Shown: positions 9,057 to 18,155, numbered from the stretch's first letter. The stretch: DNA of 64,000 nt from Paenibacillus sp. RC67 (GCF_030020805.1 NZ_CP125098.1:62001-126000); one strand, 5' to 3'. The notes: generated by a model not told the origin, from the sequence alone. Numbers and translations are program-made.

Positions 9057-9084
9057 TAAATTTTTCATATCATAAAGCCGATAA
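9057..9084 (+). promoter_or_regulatory. Candidate SigD (motility sigma) promoter of the first SLH gene
   Basis: TAAA (9057-9060), exactly 16 bp, then GCCGATAA (9077-9084), 7 of 8 to the Bacillus SigD -10 consensus GCCGATAT. Start of transcription would be near 9091, about 130 nt before the gene. The same TAAA-N16-nCCGATAw layout occurs before flgM, flaG and the giant repeat gene in this window, which raises confidence. Confidence 0.55.
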
Positions 9085-9102
9085 GTAAAGTACACGAAAC
9101 TT

Positions 9103-9137
9103 TTTTACTGCTGCGGCAGCCTATATTTGCAGTAAAA
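9103..9137 (+). repeat. Stem-loop at the 5' end of the first SLH mRNA
   Basis: TTTTACTGC (9103-9111) and GCAGTAAAA (9129-9137) form a perfect 9-bp stem around a 17-nt loop. An alternative CTGC-TGCG-GCAG hairpin overlaps its 5' side. It would lie about +12 on a transcript from the SigD-like promoter; it could protect the 5' end or be regulatory. A G-rich run followed by TTTTTT (9141-9156) is not convincingly a terminator. Confidence 0.5.
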
Positions 9138-9221
9138 CGAGCAGGGGGGCTTTTTTAACGGAAAGGGCTAATGACAGCATGTAACAAATATCAAGGAAAT
9201 ATGACATAAGGAGGAACCATT

Positions 9222-12200
9222 TTGAAACGATTAACTTACAAATGGACGAGCTTTTCCATTGTATTAGCTCTTGTTTTAAGTTTAGTGGCACCTTTAACGG
9301 CGTTTGCTGAAGTAACATTGAGCGTAACGAATTTGCAGTATCGTAATACACCTTATGAGCCTGGTAAAGATCCTGATCCCACTAAGCAAAACCTTCCTGT
9401 CGACCAATTTACGAGTAACCCTATTCCAGTGGTAGCTGATGTGAATGGTCTTAGTGATGACGAAATCACCAATATTTACTTTGAAGTAACGAACGTGAAA
9501 ACAGGTAAATCTATGGTAGATAAAACAAGCAAGCCGGTTAAGACAGGCAATAATGAAATTACATTTAATAATGTAACTTTAACTGAAGGTCTTAATAAGA
9601 TTGTGCTGAGATACGATGGGACGGTAAATACGGCTTCCGCACCGAGCTGGGCTTACTATGTTCCGGTATCTACTATTAACGATCTTGCTATTAATGGTGA
9701 CAACATTATTGATGGGCAGATGTTCCCTAAGAAGGCCCCATACTCCGGAGCGACGATTACTGGTTCAGCTGGTAACGCAACAAGTATCGAAGCTTATCTA
9801 AACGGAAGCAACACCTCGTACCACCCTGCTAACTTTACACGTGGTACATTCACGTATATTACGAATACTGGTCGTACGAATGACATCAAGTTTGTACCAG
9901 GTGATAATGAGATTAATTTTGTTTCCAAGAATACCACGAACACGTACAACTTAACGAAATCATTTATTTATGATGACGGTAAGGCATTTGCTTACGGTGC
10001 AATGATTGACACCAAAAATGGAACCGCAGCGACCAAGATAAGTGCTGCACAAACCCCGACTTTGCAGCAGGATTCTAGTACTAATGGAAACGTAACGTTC
10101 TCTACTGCTTTAAAGACAACACGAACAGGTACAGTATCTGACTACGTCTATGCCGATATTGAAATGGTTGGTACTGGTGGTGGGTACAGGGTACACTACA
10201 ATTTTAATGATAAAAAGTTAACGCTTCTTGATATTGATGGCAATATTGTTTCTAATCCTAATGGTTCATTGAATAATGGGTTAACCCCTGTTTTTGTTCC
10301 GGCACTTAATGATGTAAACACTAATGTTACTGTAGATACCTCAAAGGCTTACGAAGTGCATAACATTCAAGTGGATTTACCGGTAAATATGAGCCGCAGA
10401 TTCCAGCAGATTGATGTAACCTTTACACATAAAAATTTGATTGATACAACAAAATCCAGCTTTAACTTTAACGTTGTTGATAGTAATGCTCCATATGTGA
10501 AATCGGTTGAACGTATTATTTCCGGATCCTCAGATAACCCTAAGTTAATTGAAACCGGAAAAAACCAAATTACAGAATTTCCAGCAACGCTAATGATAAC
10601 AACGGATAAGGCTTCTCAAGTTATGGTCAAGATAAATGGAGCTCCTTACAACGATGGTATAAGCGGCAATGCTTCAGGTTTATATACAATTAATAACAAC
10701 AGCGTAAATGTCATTTTGCAGGGCCTTCGTGACGGAGTTACCACTCTTGAAATCATTCCTTATACAAGTGGCGGAACCGCAGTTCCTGCAGGCTCTAAAT
10801 CTTATGATCTTCAAGTTTCCGCTGCCCCCTATATTATTGTAGATAATATTTACAATGGAATGGTTGTAAAAAATATTAGCGAAATAGTCTGTGCAGGCGG
10901 CAGCAATATATGTATTACGGGTAGAGTAGTCAACTTGGGTGGCAATGGAGAATTAAATGTATCTATTAATAATAAAAAAGTAGATATCAGTGATATTACC
11001 TATACTACTCCAAACAAATTTGCGGTTAATCTTGATTTAACCAAAGCAGAATCATTTTTTGGTAAAGATGATGGAAGAAAGACCATTCATTTCGATATAT
11101 ATATTGGTGGTCAAAAAGTATCAGAAGCAAGCTACGATATTTTCGTTTTCAGTCAATTCCTTCCGACTATCGTAAGTTTTGCGCCGGATTATGATCCTAA
11201 GGATGTTCGTTACACGAAAGATACTAAGCCGGATACTTACTTTACAACATCAAATGAAATTAAGATCAGCGGTTCAGCGGCAAATGCTAATGAAATACAA
11301 GTGACTTATCTAAAACCAGGTAATACAACACCCAATAATGTAGCTATTTCGCCGACTGCAGCAGGGGCTGTAGCTACGCCTTTTAGAAATACCGGAGATC
11401 CAATTAAACTTACAGAATATGGTGCATATACTTTCACTGTAATAGTTAAGAACAACAGCGGGGCGACTGTTTCCAAGTCATTTACGATTACACGTGAGCC
11501 AACACCGTATTTAATTGAAGAGCCGCAGCTTATTAAAAATGAAGCAGGCAAAGACCAAGCTAACATCAACAAGAACTTTCAGAAAATTAAAATCTTAGCT
11601 GAAAATGCGGACAGCGTAGTTTTCGGTAAGGATCAAGCTGTTAAATCAACAAAACCAAACGAAACTGACACTTATTATTATGAAGCAACGAATTTAAAGC
11701 CTGGTAAAAATGAAATCAAATTTACTATTAACCGTGCAGCAGGTAAGCTAAGTGGCAGCTTTATTTTATTCAACGTGGATACACCTATTGAAGGCAACCA
11801 ATATAAATCGTTACTAACCTCCAAAATGAGTGTGTTCAATGCGGATATTCAACTAAGCTTCCCTAAAGATACTAAGCTAATGCGTAATGACCGTGCAGCG
11901 GAAAAACAGTATATTTCGGCTGATCGTAAAATATTGTTTGGTATTGCCAGCAATGACGATGGTCGAGTAGATAAAGAAATGGAAGATCGTGGCGGGAAAA
12001 ACTTCCTCATCGAAACTACCGGACGTTATAAACCGGCAAGCAAACGATTCTGGATTGATGCTGGATCTATTGAAGAGATAAGAGGCTCCAACCAAGAGGA
12101 AAAACTGAAGGATGCTCTTGAAGGTAGCGGACGATTACCCAACTTACCTTCTGATTTTGGTTCTTCTAACGATGTGTTCTATAACCGATATTTAAAGGAT

Positions 12201-13097
12201 AATGTTATCCCTACCAAAAGGGGGACATTAACGTTGAAATATGATGCCAATATTCGTGATGATGCTTGGAAATATGTCACAGTATTTGAATTCGGTACAT
12301 TCTCCGATAATAATGGTGAGCCGAATCAGACGCGGGCTGAGTGGAGAAATATTGGCGGAGTGGTTGATCTCAGCAAAAATACCATAACGGTTCCTTTTGA
12401 CTCGTTTGGTTATTATCAAGTTATGTATATGGATAACAGCTTTGATGATGTAACAGGTCATGCATGGGCACGAGATTACTTGGACATTTTATATTCTAAA
12501 GGCATGATGAATAATAAAAATTCTACTCCTGAGAAATTCTCTCCGGATGAATCCATCACTCGTGGTGAATTTGTTACTATGCTAGTTAAAATCTTTAACA
12601 TTCCATTAGATAATGATGATACTAGCATGCCAATAGATAATAATGTGAAGACAGATGGAACCTTCAAAGATGTGCAAAGAGGAGATATTCCTGGTTCCGA
12701 TGGTCTTTATGACTTCAAACACATTGAGGCAGCGGCTAGAGCAGGGATTGTAAGAGGCGGTAGCGACGGTTATTTTGGGCATCATGATGCCATTACCCGT
12801 CAAGATGCAGCGGTTATGATTGCTCGTGCATCGGATTTGAAGTTGAACTCCGATGATAAGAAAGCATTAGCTTCGCTGCAAAAATCCTTTACAGATGGCG
12901 GCAACGTTGATTATTACGCCAGACCTGCGGTTGAAGCAGCTACCAAAGCCGGCTTGATCGAGGGAATGCCGAACGTTCTTCTGGAAGGTCAGAAGAAACA
13001 AACATACCGTTTTGCACCTAAAGATTATTTCTCGCGTGCGGAAGCAGCGGCAGTAGCTATTCGCGTGTTGAAACAACAAAAGAAAATACCTAAATAA
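9222..13097 (+). CDS. Large surface protein with three C-terminal SLH domains
   Basis: 1291 residues. An N-terminal signal peptide (MKRLTYKWTSFSIVLALVLS, cleavage after AFA) shows export. Residues ~40-1060 look like a chain of beta-rich Ig-like modules with no enzyme motif I recognise. Three SLH domains lie at the C-terminus, about residues 1073-1125, 1147-1205 and 1222-1287, with ITRGE, ITRQD and FSRAE in place of the consensus TRAE; these would bind pyruvylated SCWP made by the csaB block upstream. TTG start 9222 has AAGGAGG 7 nt upstream. It carries its own terminator and a SigD-like promoter, so it is a single-gene unit. It may be a minor S-layer or S-layer-associated protein. Confidence 0.85.
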   Translation: MKRLTYKWTSFSIVLALVLSLVAPLTAFAEVTLSVTNLQYRNTPYEPGKDPDPTKQNLPVDQFTSNPIPVVADVNGLSDDEITNIYFEVTNVKTGKSMVDKTSKPVKTGNNEITFNNVTLTEGLNKIVLRYDGTVNTASAPSWAYYVPVSTINDLAINGDNIIDGQMFPKKAPYSGATITGSAGNATSIEAYLNGSNTSYHPANFTRGTFTYITNTGRTNDIKFVPGDNEINFVSKNTTNTYNLTKSFIYDDGKAFAYGAMIDTKNGTAATKISAAQTPTLQQDSSTNGNVTFSTALKTTRTGTVSDYVYADIEMVGTGGGYRVHYNFNDKKLTLLDIDGNIVSNPNGSLNNGLTPVFVPALNDVNTNVTVDTSKAYEVHNIQVDLPVNMSRRFQQIDVTFTHKNLIDTTKSSFNFNVVDSNAPYVKSVERIISGSSDNPKLIETGKNQITEFPATLMITTDKASQVMVKINGAPYNDGISGNASGLYTINNNSVNVILQGLRDGVTTLEIIPYTSGGTAVPAGSKSYDLQVSAAPYIIVDNIYNGMVVKNISEIVCAGGSNICITGRVVNLGGNGELNVSINNKKVDISDITYTTPNKFAVNLDLTKAESFFGKDDGRKTIHFDIYIGGQKVSEASYDIFVFSQFLPTIVSFAPDYDPKDVRYTKDTKPDTYFTTSNEIKISGSAANANEIQVTYLKPGNTTPNNVAISPTAAGAVATPFRNTGDPIKLTEYGAYTFTVIVKNNSGATVSKSFTITREPTPYLIEEPQLIKNEAGKDQANINKNFQKIKILAENADSVVFGKDQAVKSTKPNETDTYYYEATNLKPGKNEIKFTINRAAGKLSGSFILFNVDTPIEGNQYKSLLTSKMSVFNADIQLSFPKDTKLMRNDRAAEKQYISADRKILFGIASNDDGRVDKEMEDRGGKNFLIETTGRYKPASKRFWIDAGSIEEIRGSNQEEKLKDALEGSGRLPNLPSDFGSSNDVFYNRYLKDNVIPTKRGTLTLKYDANIRDDAWKYVTVFEFGTFSDNNGEPNQTRAEWRNIGGVVDLSKNTITVPFDSFGYYQVMYMDNSFDDVTGHAWARDYLDILYSKGMMNNKNSTPEKFSPDESITRGEFVTMLVKIFNIPLDNDDTSMPIDNNVKTDGTFKDVQRGDIPGSDGLYDFKHIEAAARAGIVRGGSDGYFGHHDAITRQDAAVMIARASDLKLNSDDKKALASLQKSFTDGGNVDYYARPAVEAATKAGLIEGMPNVLLEGQKKQTYRFAPKDYFSRAEAAAVAIRVLKQQKKIPK

Positions 13098-13108
13098 ACA
13101 GATGTTAA

Positions 13109-13146
13109 AAACTCGCCAAAGCGTTAGCGCGGCGGGTTTTTTCTTT
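13109..13146 (+). terminator. Terminator after the first SLH gene
   Basis: AAACTCGCC pairs with GGCGGGTTT, with an inner GCG/CGC helix, followed by TTTTTTCTTTATTT. It starts 11 bases after the stop. Confidence 0.85.
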
Positions 13147-13172
13147 ATTTAAACATTGGAAAATAATACGTG

Positions 13173-13201
13173 ATGACGAAGATGATATATCGTTGTATAC
13201 T
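13173..13201 (+). promoter_or_regulatory. Candidate distal SigA promoter (P1) of the S-layer gene
   Basis: ATGACG (13173-13178), 17 bp, TATACT (13196-13201). The predicted start falls in a perfect 8-bp inverted repeat AGTTTCGT (13203-13210)/ACGAAACT (13225-13232). It would give a leader of about 350 nt. S-layer genes commonly have several promoters and long leaders. Confidence 0.4.
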
Positions 13202-13411
13202 AAGTTTCGTGAGTGAGAGAGTGTACGAAACTGATATACGAAATGATAGACAAGCTCACAAGAATAGTTGAACAAAAAGTTTAAAAGAAAAACGAAAAAA
13301 GTTTTTCAGAGACCGCAACTTTTCATGCAACACTGCGTTTAATTCATTGAAACACAAATGAGTCACCTTGAAGAGACTGATTTTGTTGGGTTTTTTTCAC
13401 AAAATAACCTC

Positions 13412-13440
13412 TTTACCTTACTAGTTTTGCAGTGTATAAT
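13412..13440 (+). promoter_or_regulatory. Candidate proximal SigA promoter (P2) of the S-layer gene
   Basis: TTTACC (13412-13417), 17 bp, perfect TATAAT (13435-13440). Around it the element CTAGTTTnTGCA-like recurs three times (CTAG at 13421, 13461 and 13486), and CAATGA (13470)/TCATTG (13505) could pair in the leader. The first repeat lies inside the promoter spacer. Confidence 0.55.
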
Positions 13441-13563
13441 GTATAAGGGTATGCGACTATCTAGTTTTTCAATGAGTATGGTTTACTAGTTTCTGCAATC
13501 TTATTCATTGCAGACCTTTATAATAATAATTCGCTCAACTCTAGGAAGGGGGTGAATCGGCTA

Positions 13564-16500
13564 ATGAGGGAATCGAGCTCTAATTTATTTAAACAAAACT
13601 CTCAACAACCGAAAGATATTCGAGGAGGAGAAAAAAAGGTTATGAAAAAAAGTTTATCTACAATCCTGTCCCTTGCTATGGCATTTTCGATGTTTTCTTC
13701 CGTAGCATTCGGTGAAGAAGCTGGCAAGACTTCCGCTAACTTTAGCGATTTGAAAGATCTTGATGCAGCTACTAAAGCTAAGTTTGACGAAATGATTTCC
13801 GCAGGTATTTTCGACGGAGTTAAAGAAGATACTTTTGGCTTGAAAGACAAAATGAACCGCGCTCAATTTGCTAAAGTTGCGGCTTTGGTTTTCAAATTAA
13901 AAGTTGACACTTCCTTGAAAACTTCCAGCTTCACAGACGTTAAAGCTGATGATCCAGCTAACGGCTACGCTCTTCCGTACATCGAAGCAGTTAAAGCTGC
14001 TGGTATTACTGATGGCTATGCTCCAGGCGAATTCAACCCAGCTGGTGAAGTAACGAAAGAACAACTCGCTACTTTCTTGATCCGTGGTTTGGGTAAAGAT
14101 TCCGAAGGTAAAGCAACTCCAGGAGTTAACGACAAAACTGTTACTGACTGGGCTAAAGGTTATGTTGCTCTAGCTCTACAATTGAAATTGTTGAGCAATG
14201 GCGCTGACGGTACTTTTGCTGGTACATCTGCAGCAACTCGCGATTTGTTGGTTCTTAGCTCCTACGAAGCTAAAAAACAATACAAATCACCTTTCAACGG
14301 TAAATACTCCATCGCTTCTTTCAAAGCAACTAACGCTAATGAGTTGACTCTTGAATTGAACGGTGCTTTGACTGACGAAGCTGCTAAAGCTTTGAAAATT
14401 GAAGTTAAGAAAGATGGCAACGTATTGTCCTCTGGATACACTACTAAGTGGAACGATGACAAAACTAAAGCTGTTCTGACTTTTGACACTAAATTCATCG
14501 AGAACAAATTCGATGTAACTATCAGTGGTGCATCCAATATCGATGACACTGCAAAAACAGCTTCCGTATCTACTACGAAAGAAAAAGTAACGAAAATCGA
14601 CTTCTTGACTGCATCTGACACAATTCCTCTTGCAGTTGATAAAGACGGCAAATTGTTGCACAAAGTTCGTATCGACTTTAAAGCAACTAACCAATACGGT
14701 CAAAAAGCTTCCTTCAATGCAAGCCAATTTGACATCCGTGTAAGCGACGGTTCTTTCGCAACAATCGCAGGCGAGCAAGCTATTAACTTGTCTGAAGATG
14801 TTAAACAAGAAAGAAACGACAGAATCAACATTACTATCTTGCATGAAGACAGCCAAGTTAACGTTAGCAAAATCTTCACTGTTGGTGACAAAGCAATTGT
14901 TTCCAAAGTTGAAGTTGGCGACTTGTTGAACAGTGCTGGTAACAAAGTTGATGTTTTGGAAGCAAACACAACTGGATACATTGGCTTCAAAGCTTATGAC
15001 CAATACGGTCTACGCGTAGAAGACAGAGATTTATTGAATGATGGTATTACTGTTAACCCAACTGATCGCGATCTTGAAGTTGGGGATGACGACAAAAACG
15101 CATTCGTTGATAATGTTATTGGTGACGATGCAGCTGATCTGAAAATTCGTTCCGTTAAGAATGAAGAGAAGAAAATTTCCGTTTCTATCTTTGCTCGCGG
15201 TGGACAATCGGTAGTTAAAGATATCACTATCAAAGCTTCCAAGGTTCCAGCAACTGTTGAATTCGGTTCTTACAACTACACATTGGCTGAGAACGACGTT
15301 ATTACTAATGACGAAGCAGTAGATAGCAAATTCTACGTACCTTTGATTGTTAAAGATTCCAAAGGTGATCAATTGTCGGCACAAGAAATCGTTGATGCAT
15401 TTAACGATGATAAAATCGACGTTCGCTCTTCCAGCGGTATTGATTTGGACAGAAACAACGAGATCGCTAAAACTGGTTCTCACAAAGGTCAAATTCAAAT
15501 TAAAGGCGTAGGTAGAAAAGGTACTGCTCAATTGACAGTTACTTTGAAAGATATCCCTAACGTTAGAGCAACTACTAGTATCCAAGTTGGCGATGCTCGT
15601 GAAGCTCAAGAAATCAAATTCTCCACACAACCTAAGAAACAAATGGTTTCTGCTAGAGATGGCAAAACTGTTGTTGATAATGAATTGAAATTCAAAATCT
15701 ACGACCAAAATGGTTCTGAGCTGAAATACAATAACAGCAGCGACTACAACTACTTTGTAAGACTTTCTTACACTTTGGATGGTTCTGTTGCTGGTTCTGA
15801 CCAAACTTACCTTGCATCTAAACAAATGAATGCTGACAAAACTAGAACAGATATGTTCCCGTCTGCAGCTACAAAAACAGTATCTGCGAACGTATATTCT
15901 AAAGATTACAACTTGTACAGCAGCAATGATTTGAAAGGTCAAGAAGACTGGGCTAATTTCTTCGACAAATCTTTCAAAATCTACTCTAAAGCTGGCGCTC
16001 CTGCAGCTAACTACACAGTTAAAGCTGAACTGTTCAAGTATGACAAAAGGAAATCAATTGATACTGCAGTTTCTGTAGATAGCAAGAGCCAAAACGTAGA
16101 AGTTATCGATCCTACGAAAACTTCTAACAAATTGACTTATGAAGTTTACTTGGATAAAGGTGTTAACAACACAATTCTTGCTGGTGCTGACTACCTGAAC
16201 CTTGACAAAACTATTTACGGAGCTAATGGTGCTGTTTCCCAAGCAACTTATATCAACAGCCAATACAACAAATTGGGTAAAGAAGTTAAAGTTAGAGCGA
16301 AAAACAGCAGCGGTGAAGAAGTTAAAGTTCCTAACTTAGTTACAAGCATTGGATCTACAAATAGATCCGTAGCTGATTTCGATCCAGCTAACCCTAAAAT
16401 TGTATTCGGTTTGATTGCTGGTACTTCTTCGTTGAACGTAGTATACACTAACGCTAAAAACGAATCTGCACAAGCTACATTGAACCTGACTACTAAGAAC

Positions 16501-16902
16501 GAATCTCCTTCAGTTGCTAGCATCTCCCTGAAGAAAACAGGTAAAGACATCAGCAGAGGTAGTCTTGTTGGTAAATACCTATGGGATGGAGCACTTGCTG
16601 AGAAAATCACTGTTAAAGATCAATACGGTGACGAGATCGTTTCCGAGAAAGCACCAGGATCCCTTGGTGAAGAACAAGGTACTACTGACCAATTCTTGGT
16701 TAAAGACGGCACAATTGGTAGAAACCACATTGACGTTCTCGGCATAAGCTTCTACGTTTCCGATATCGTTGGTACTGGTACTGTAACTATCGATAAAACA
16801 GGTAAAGTAACTGCAGTTGATGCAGGTGTTCAAGCCTTCACAATTAACGTTATGGCAACTAGCGGCGTAACTTCTTCCTTCGCTGTTACTGTTAACAACT
16901 AA
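13564..16902 (+). CDS. Main S-layer protein with three N-terminal SLH domains; two possible start codons
   Basis: 1086 residues from ATG 13642, or 1112 from ATG 13564. The conventional signal peptide starts at 13642 (MKKSLSTILSLAMAFSMFSS, cleavage near AFG-EE). SLH domains follow at about residues 33-88, 93-150 and 162-212 of the short form, with degenerate TRAE motifs (NRAQ, TKEQ, TRDL), then ~870 residues of probable beta-sandwich modules. Strong use of AAA, GCT, GTT and AAC codons, unlike the neighbours, marks very high expression. ATG 13564 has AAGGGGGTGA 8 nt upstream, almost fully complementary to the 16S tail, whereas 13642 has GAGGAGG at 12 nt, so I give the longer form and note the shorter. 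It would anchor to pyruvylated SCWP. Confidence 0.88.
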   Translation: MRESSSNLFKQNSQQPKDIRGGEKKVMKKSLSTILSLAMAFSMFSSVAFGEEAGKTSANFSDLKDLDAATKAKFDEMISAGIFDGVKEDTFGLKDKMNRAQFAKVAALVFKLKVDTSLKTSSFTDVKADDPANGYALPYIEAVKAAGITDGYAPGEFNPAGEVTKEQLATFLIRGLGKDSEGKATPGVNDKTVTDWAKGYVALALQLKLLSNGADGTFAGTSAATRDLLVLSSYEAKKQYKSPFNGKYSIASFKATNANELTLELNGALTDEAAKALKIEVKKDGNVLSSGYTTKWNDDKTKAVLTFDTKFIENKFDVTISGASNIDDTAKTASVSTTKEKVTKIDFLTASDTIPLAVDKDGKLLHKVRIDFKATNQYGQKASFNASQFDIRVSDGSFATIAGEQAINLSEDVKQERNDRINITILHEDSQVNVSKIFTVGDKAIVSKVEVGDLLNSAGNKVDVLEANTTGYIGFKAYDQYGLRVEDRDLLNDGITVNPTDRDLEVGDDDKNAFVDNVIGDDAADLKIRSVKNEEKKISVSIFARGGQSVVKDITIKASKVPATVEFGSYNYTLAENDVITNDEAVDSKFYVPLIVKDSKGDQLSAQEIVDAFNDDKIDVRSSSGIDLDRNNEIAKTGSHKGQIQIKGVGRKGTAQLTVTLKDIPNVRATTSIQVGDAREAQEIKFSTQPKKQMVSARDGKTVVDNELKFKIYDQNGSELKYNNSSDYNYFVRLSYTLDGSVAGSDQTYLASKQMNADKTRTDMFPSAATKTVSANVYSKDYNLYSSNDLKGQEDWANFFDKSFKIYSKAGAPAANYTVKAELFKYDKRKSIDTAVSVDSKSQNVEVIDPTKTSNKLTYEVYLDKGVNNTILAGADYLNLDKTIYGANGAVSQATYINSQYNKLGKEVKVRAKNSSGEEVKVPNLVTSIGSTNRSVADFDPANPKIVFGLIAGTSSLNVVYTNAKNESAQATLNLTTKNESPSVASISLKKTGKDISRGSLVGKYLWDGALAEKITVKDQYGDEIVSEKAPGSLGEEQGTTDQFLVKDGTIGRNHIDVLGISFYVSDIVGTGTVTIDKTGKVTAVDAGVQAFTINVMATSGVTSSFAVTVNN

Positions 16903-16915
16903 TACCAAGCTTTAA

Positions 16916-16948
16916 AAGAGAGGACCCTTCGGGGTCTTCTTTTTTTAC
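16916..16948 (+). terminator. Terminator after the S-layer gene
   Basis: AGAGGACCC and GGGGTCTTCT pair around a TTC loop, followed by seven T. It begins shortly after the stop at 16902. Confidence 0.85.
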
Positions 16949-17000
16949 CTCAACAAGCTATACTTACAATACATACCAAGCTAAATACAAGAGGTGAAGC

Positions 17001-17600
17001 ATGTACAAGATACGTACCAAAATAGCGATCAGCACATTGCTGCTATGGGCAGCGACCATTGTAGGAGCTAATGCAGATGGCACTACTCCATCCGTTCAGC
17101 CAGGTTCAGTAGATGACCCTGTTATTACAAAAAGTTATTTTGAGCAAAATATTAAGCAAAAAGTGTCGGACGAGCTGACTAAGCAATCCATAACCGAAGA
17201 AAAGGTACGTCAAATCATTAGTGCAGAGTTAGGAAAAGGACAAACAGGTAGCGGAAATACAACTACCAATCCTACTCCAAATACTTCAGGCTCATCGGGA
17301 AATTCTGAGCTAAATGTACTTAAGTTAGAACAAGGCCAAATCTTATACGGTGGAGCAGGTTCAGAAATCATTGTTCGAACCGGCAAAACTTTAGCTGTAA
17401 GCGCGGACGACGGCATAGCCGATGTGACCACGGGTAAAGATATCGCAGCAGGAGCTTCAGTTGAGAATAACCATCTGCTGATTATTCCAAGAGAGGGCCG
17501 CGGCATCAAGCCAGATCCCAAGCAGAAGCAAGATATTTATGTTATGGTTCGCGGTGATTATAAGCTTACGAATGCTGATGGATCTAAGGTTACACCATAA
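17001..17600 (+). CDS. Small secreted protein of unknown function downstream of the S-layer gene
   Basis: 199 residues. A signal peptide covers residues ~1-25 (KIAISTLLLWAATIVGANAD). Residues ~40-75 are charged and helix-prone with spaced hydrophobics (YFEQNIKQKVSDELTKQSIT), possibly a coiled coil; a Ser/Thr/Pro/Gly linker follows (~78-100); the C-terminal ~100 residues are a compact beta-rich domain (LEQGQILYGGAGSEIIVRTG). I do not recognise the family. ATG 17001 has AAGAGGTGAA upstream. Its position between the S-layer gene and a spore gene, with the export signal, suggests a cell-envelope role; nothing more can be said. Confidence 0.7.
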   Translation: MYKIRTKIAISTLLLWAATIVGANADGTTPSVQPGSVDDPVITKSYFEQNIKQKVSDELTKQSITEEKVRQIISAELGKGQTGSGNTTTNPTPNTSGSSGNSELNVLKLEQGQILYGGAGSEIIVRTGKTLAVSADDGIADVTTGKDIAAGASVENNHLLIIPREGRGIKPDPKQKQDIYVMVRGDYKLTNADGSKVTP

Positions 17601-17688
17601 ATTTTACCCATAATGTAAACAGTTTATACGGTTGTGCCATTGGTGAGGTGACCATACTAGGTTTACATCACTTATGGAGGTGGCTTTA

Positions 17689-17955
17689 ATGGCAAAAGCA
17701 AAGAAAGTCGTACCAGAAAGTAAACAAGCATTGGATGCACTGAAATATGAAATAGCAGCCGAACTGGGATTGCCTGTAGGAAAAGCGGTTGCTAATGCCA
17801 ATGTGGAGTTTGCAACAGAGCTTGGGTCGATTCCTTTACAATCTATTAAGGAAGATTATTGGGGGCATATTGCATCTAGAGATGCAGGTGCTGTAGGTGG
17901 AGCCATTACAAGTCGATTGATACGAAAAGCGGAAGAAATGATGTTCAATTTATAG
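17689..17955 (+). CDS. Alpha/beta-type small acid-soluble spore protein
   Basis: 88 residues. These proteins coat and protect DNA in the dormant spore and are cut by the GPR protease at germination. The GPR-site region KYEIAAELGLPVG and the second conserved helix DAGAVGGAITSRLIRKAEEM are present. Start ATG 17689 (MAKAKKVV) has GGAGG 8 nt upstream; the longer ORF from 17674 would begin on that site. CATACTA at 17653-17659 matches the SigG -10 element, but I find no good -35 at 17-18 bp, so forespore control is expected from the family rather than shown. The spacing between the two conserved segments looks longer than in the shortest SASPs. Confidence 0.88.
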   Translation: MAKAKKVVPESKQALDALKYEIAAELGLPVGKAVANANVEFATELGSIPLQSIKEDYWGHIASRDAGAVGGAITSRLIRKAEEMMFNL

Positions 17956-18022
17956 GTTAAATTCGCGATAAAACCTGGAGCATTTTCCATATGTTAATTT
18001 TGTAGGAACTCATGCAAATTTA

Positions 18023-18051
18023 TTGACAGTACTCGACAAATCCAGTAACAT
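18023..18051 (+). promoter_or_regulatory. Candidate SigA promoter of metK
   Basis: Perfect TTGACA (18023-18028), 17 bp, TAACAT (18046-18051). Start predicted near 18058, only about 20 nt before a terminator-like hairpin. Confidence 0.55.
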
Positions 18052-18076
18052 AACTTAAAGAAGGTCATGTAATTAA

Positions 18077-18108
18077 AACCTTTTCCAATCGGAAAAGGTT
18101 GATTTTTT
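18077..18108 (+). terminator. Terminator-like hairpin in the metK leader (possible attenuator)
   Basis: AACCTTTTCC (18077-18086) and GGAAAAGGTT (18091-18100) form a perfect 10-bp stem with a 4-nt loop, followed by GATTTTTTG. It lies between the metK promoter and ribosome site. AGAAGGT at 18059-18065 could pair with ACCTTTT of the 5' arm as an antiterminator. No SAM riboswitch fold is apparent; the leader is too short. Confidence 0.6.
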
Positions 18109-18155
18109 GTATGTATACTCTTTATGTAATAAATACTCTTTAGGAGGTCGATTCT

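Noticed and set aside
15031..15942. 303-residue and other minus-strand frames inside the S-layer gene
   Set aside because: Codon-bias shadows of the highly expressed S-layer gene.
17653..17659. SigG promoter of the SASP gene
   Set aside because: CATACTA matches the -10, but no TGAATA-like element occurs 17-18 bp upstream, so I did not list it as a feature.
18052..18155. SAM riboswitch (S-box) upstream of metK
   Set aside because: The leader is about 100 nt in all and shows only one terminator hairpin; the characteristic four-way junction helices are absent.
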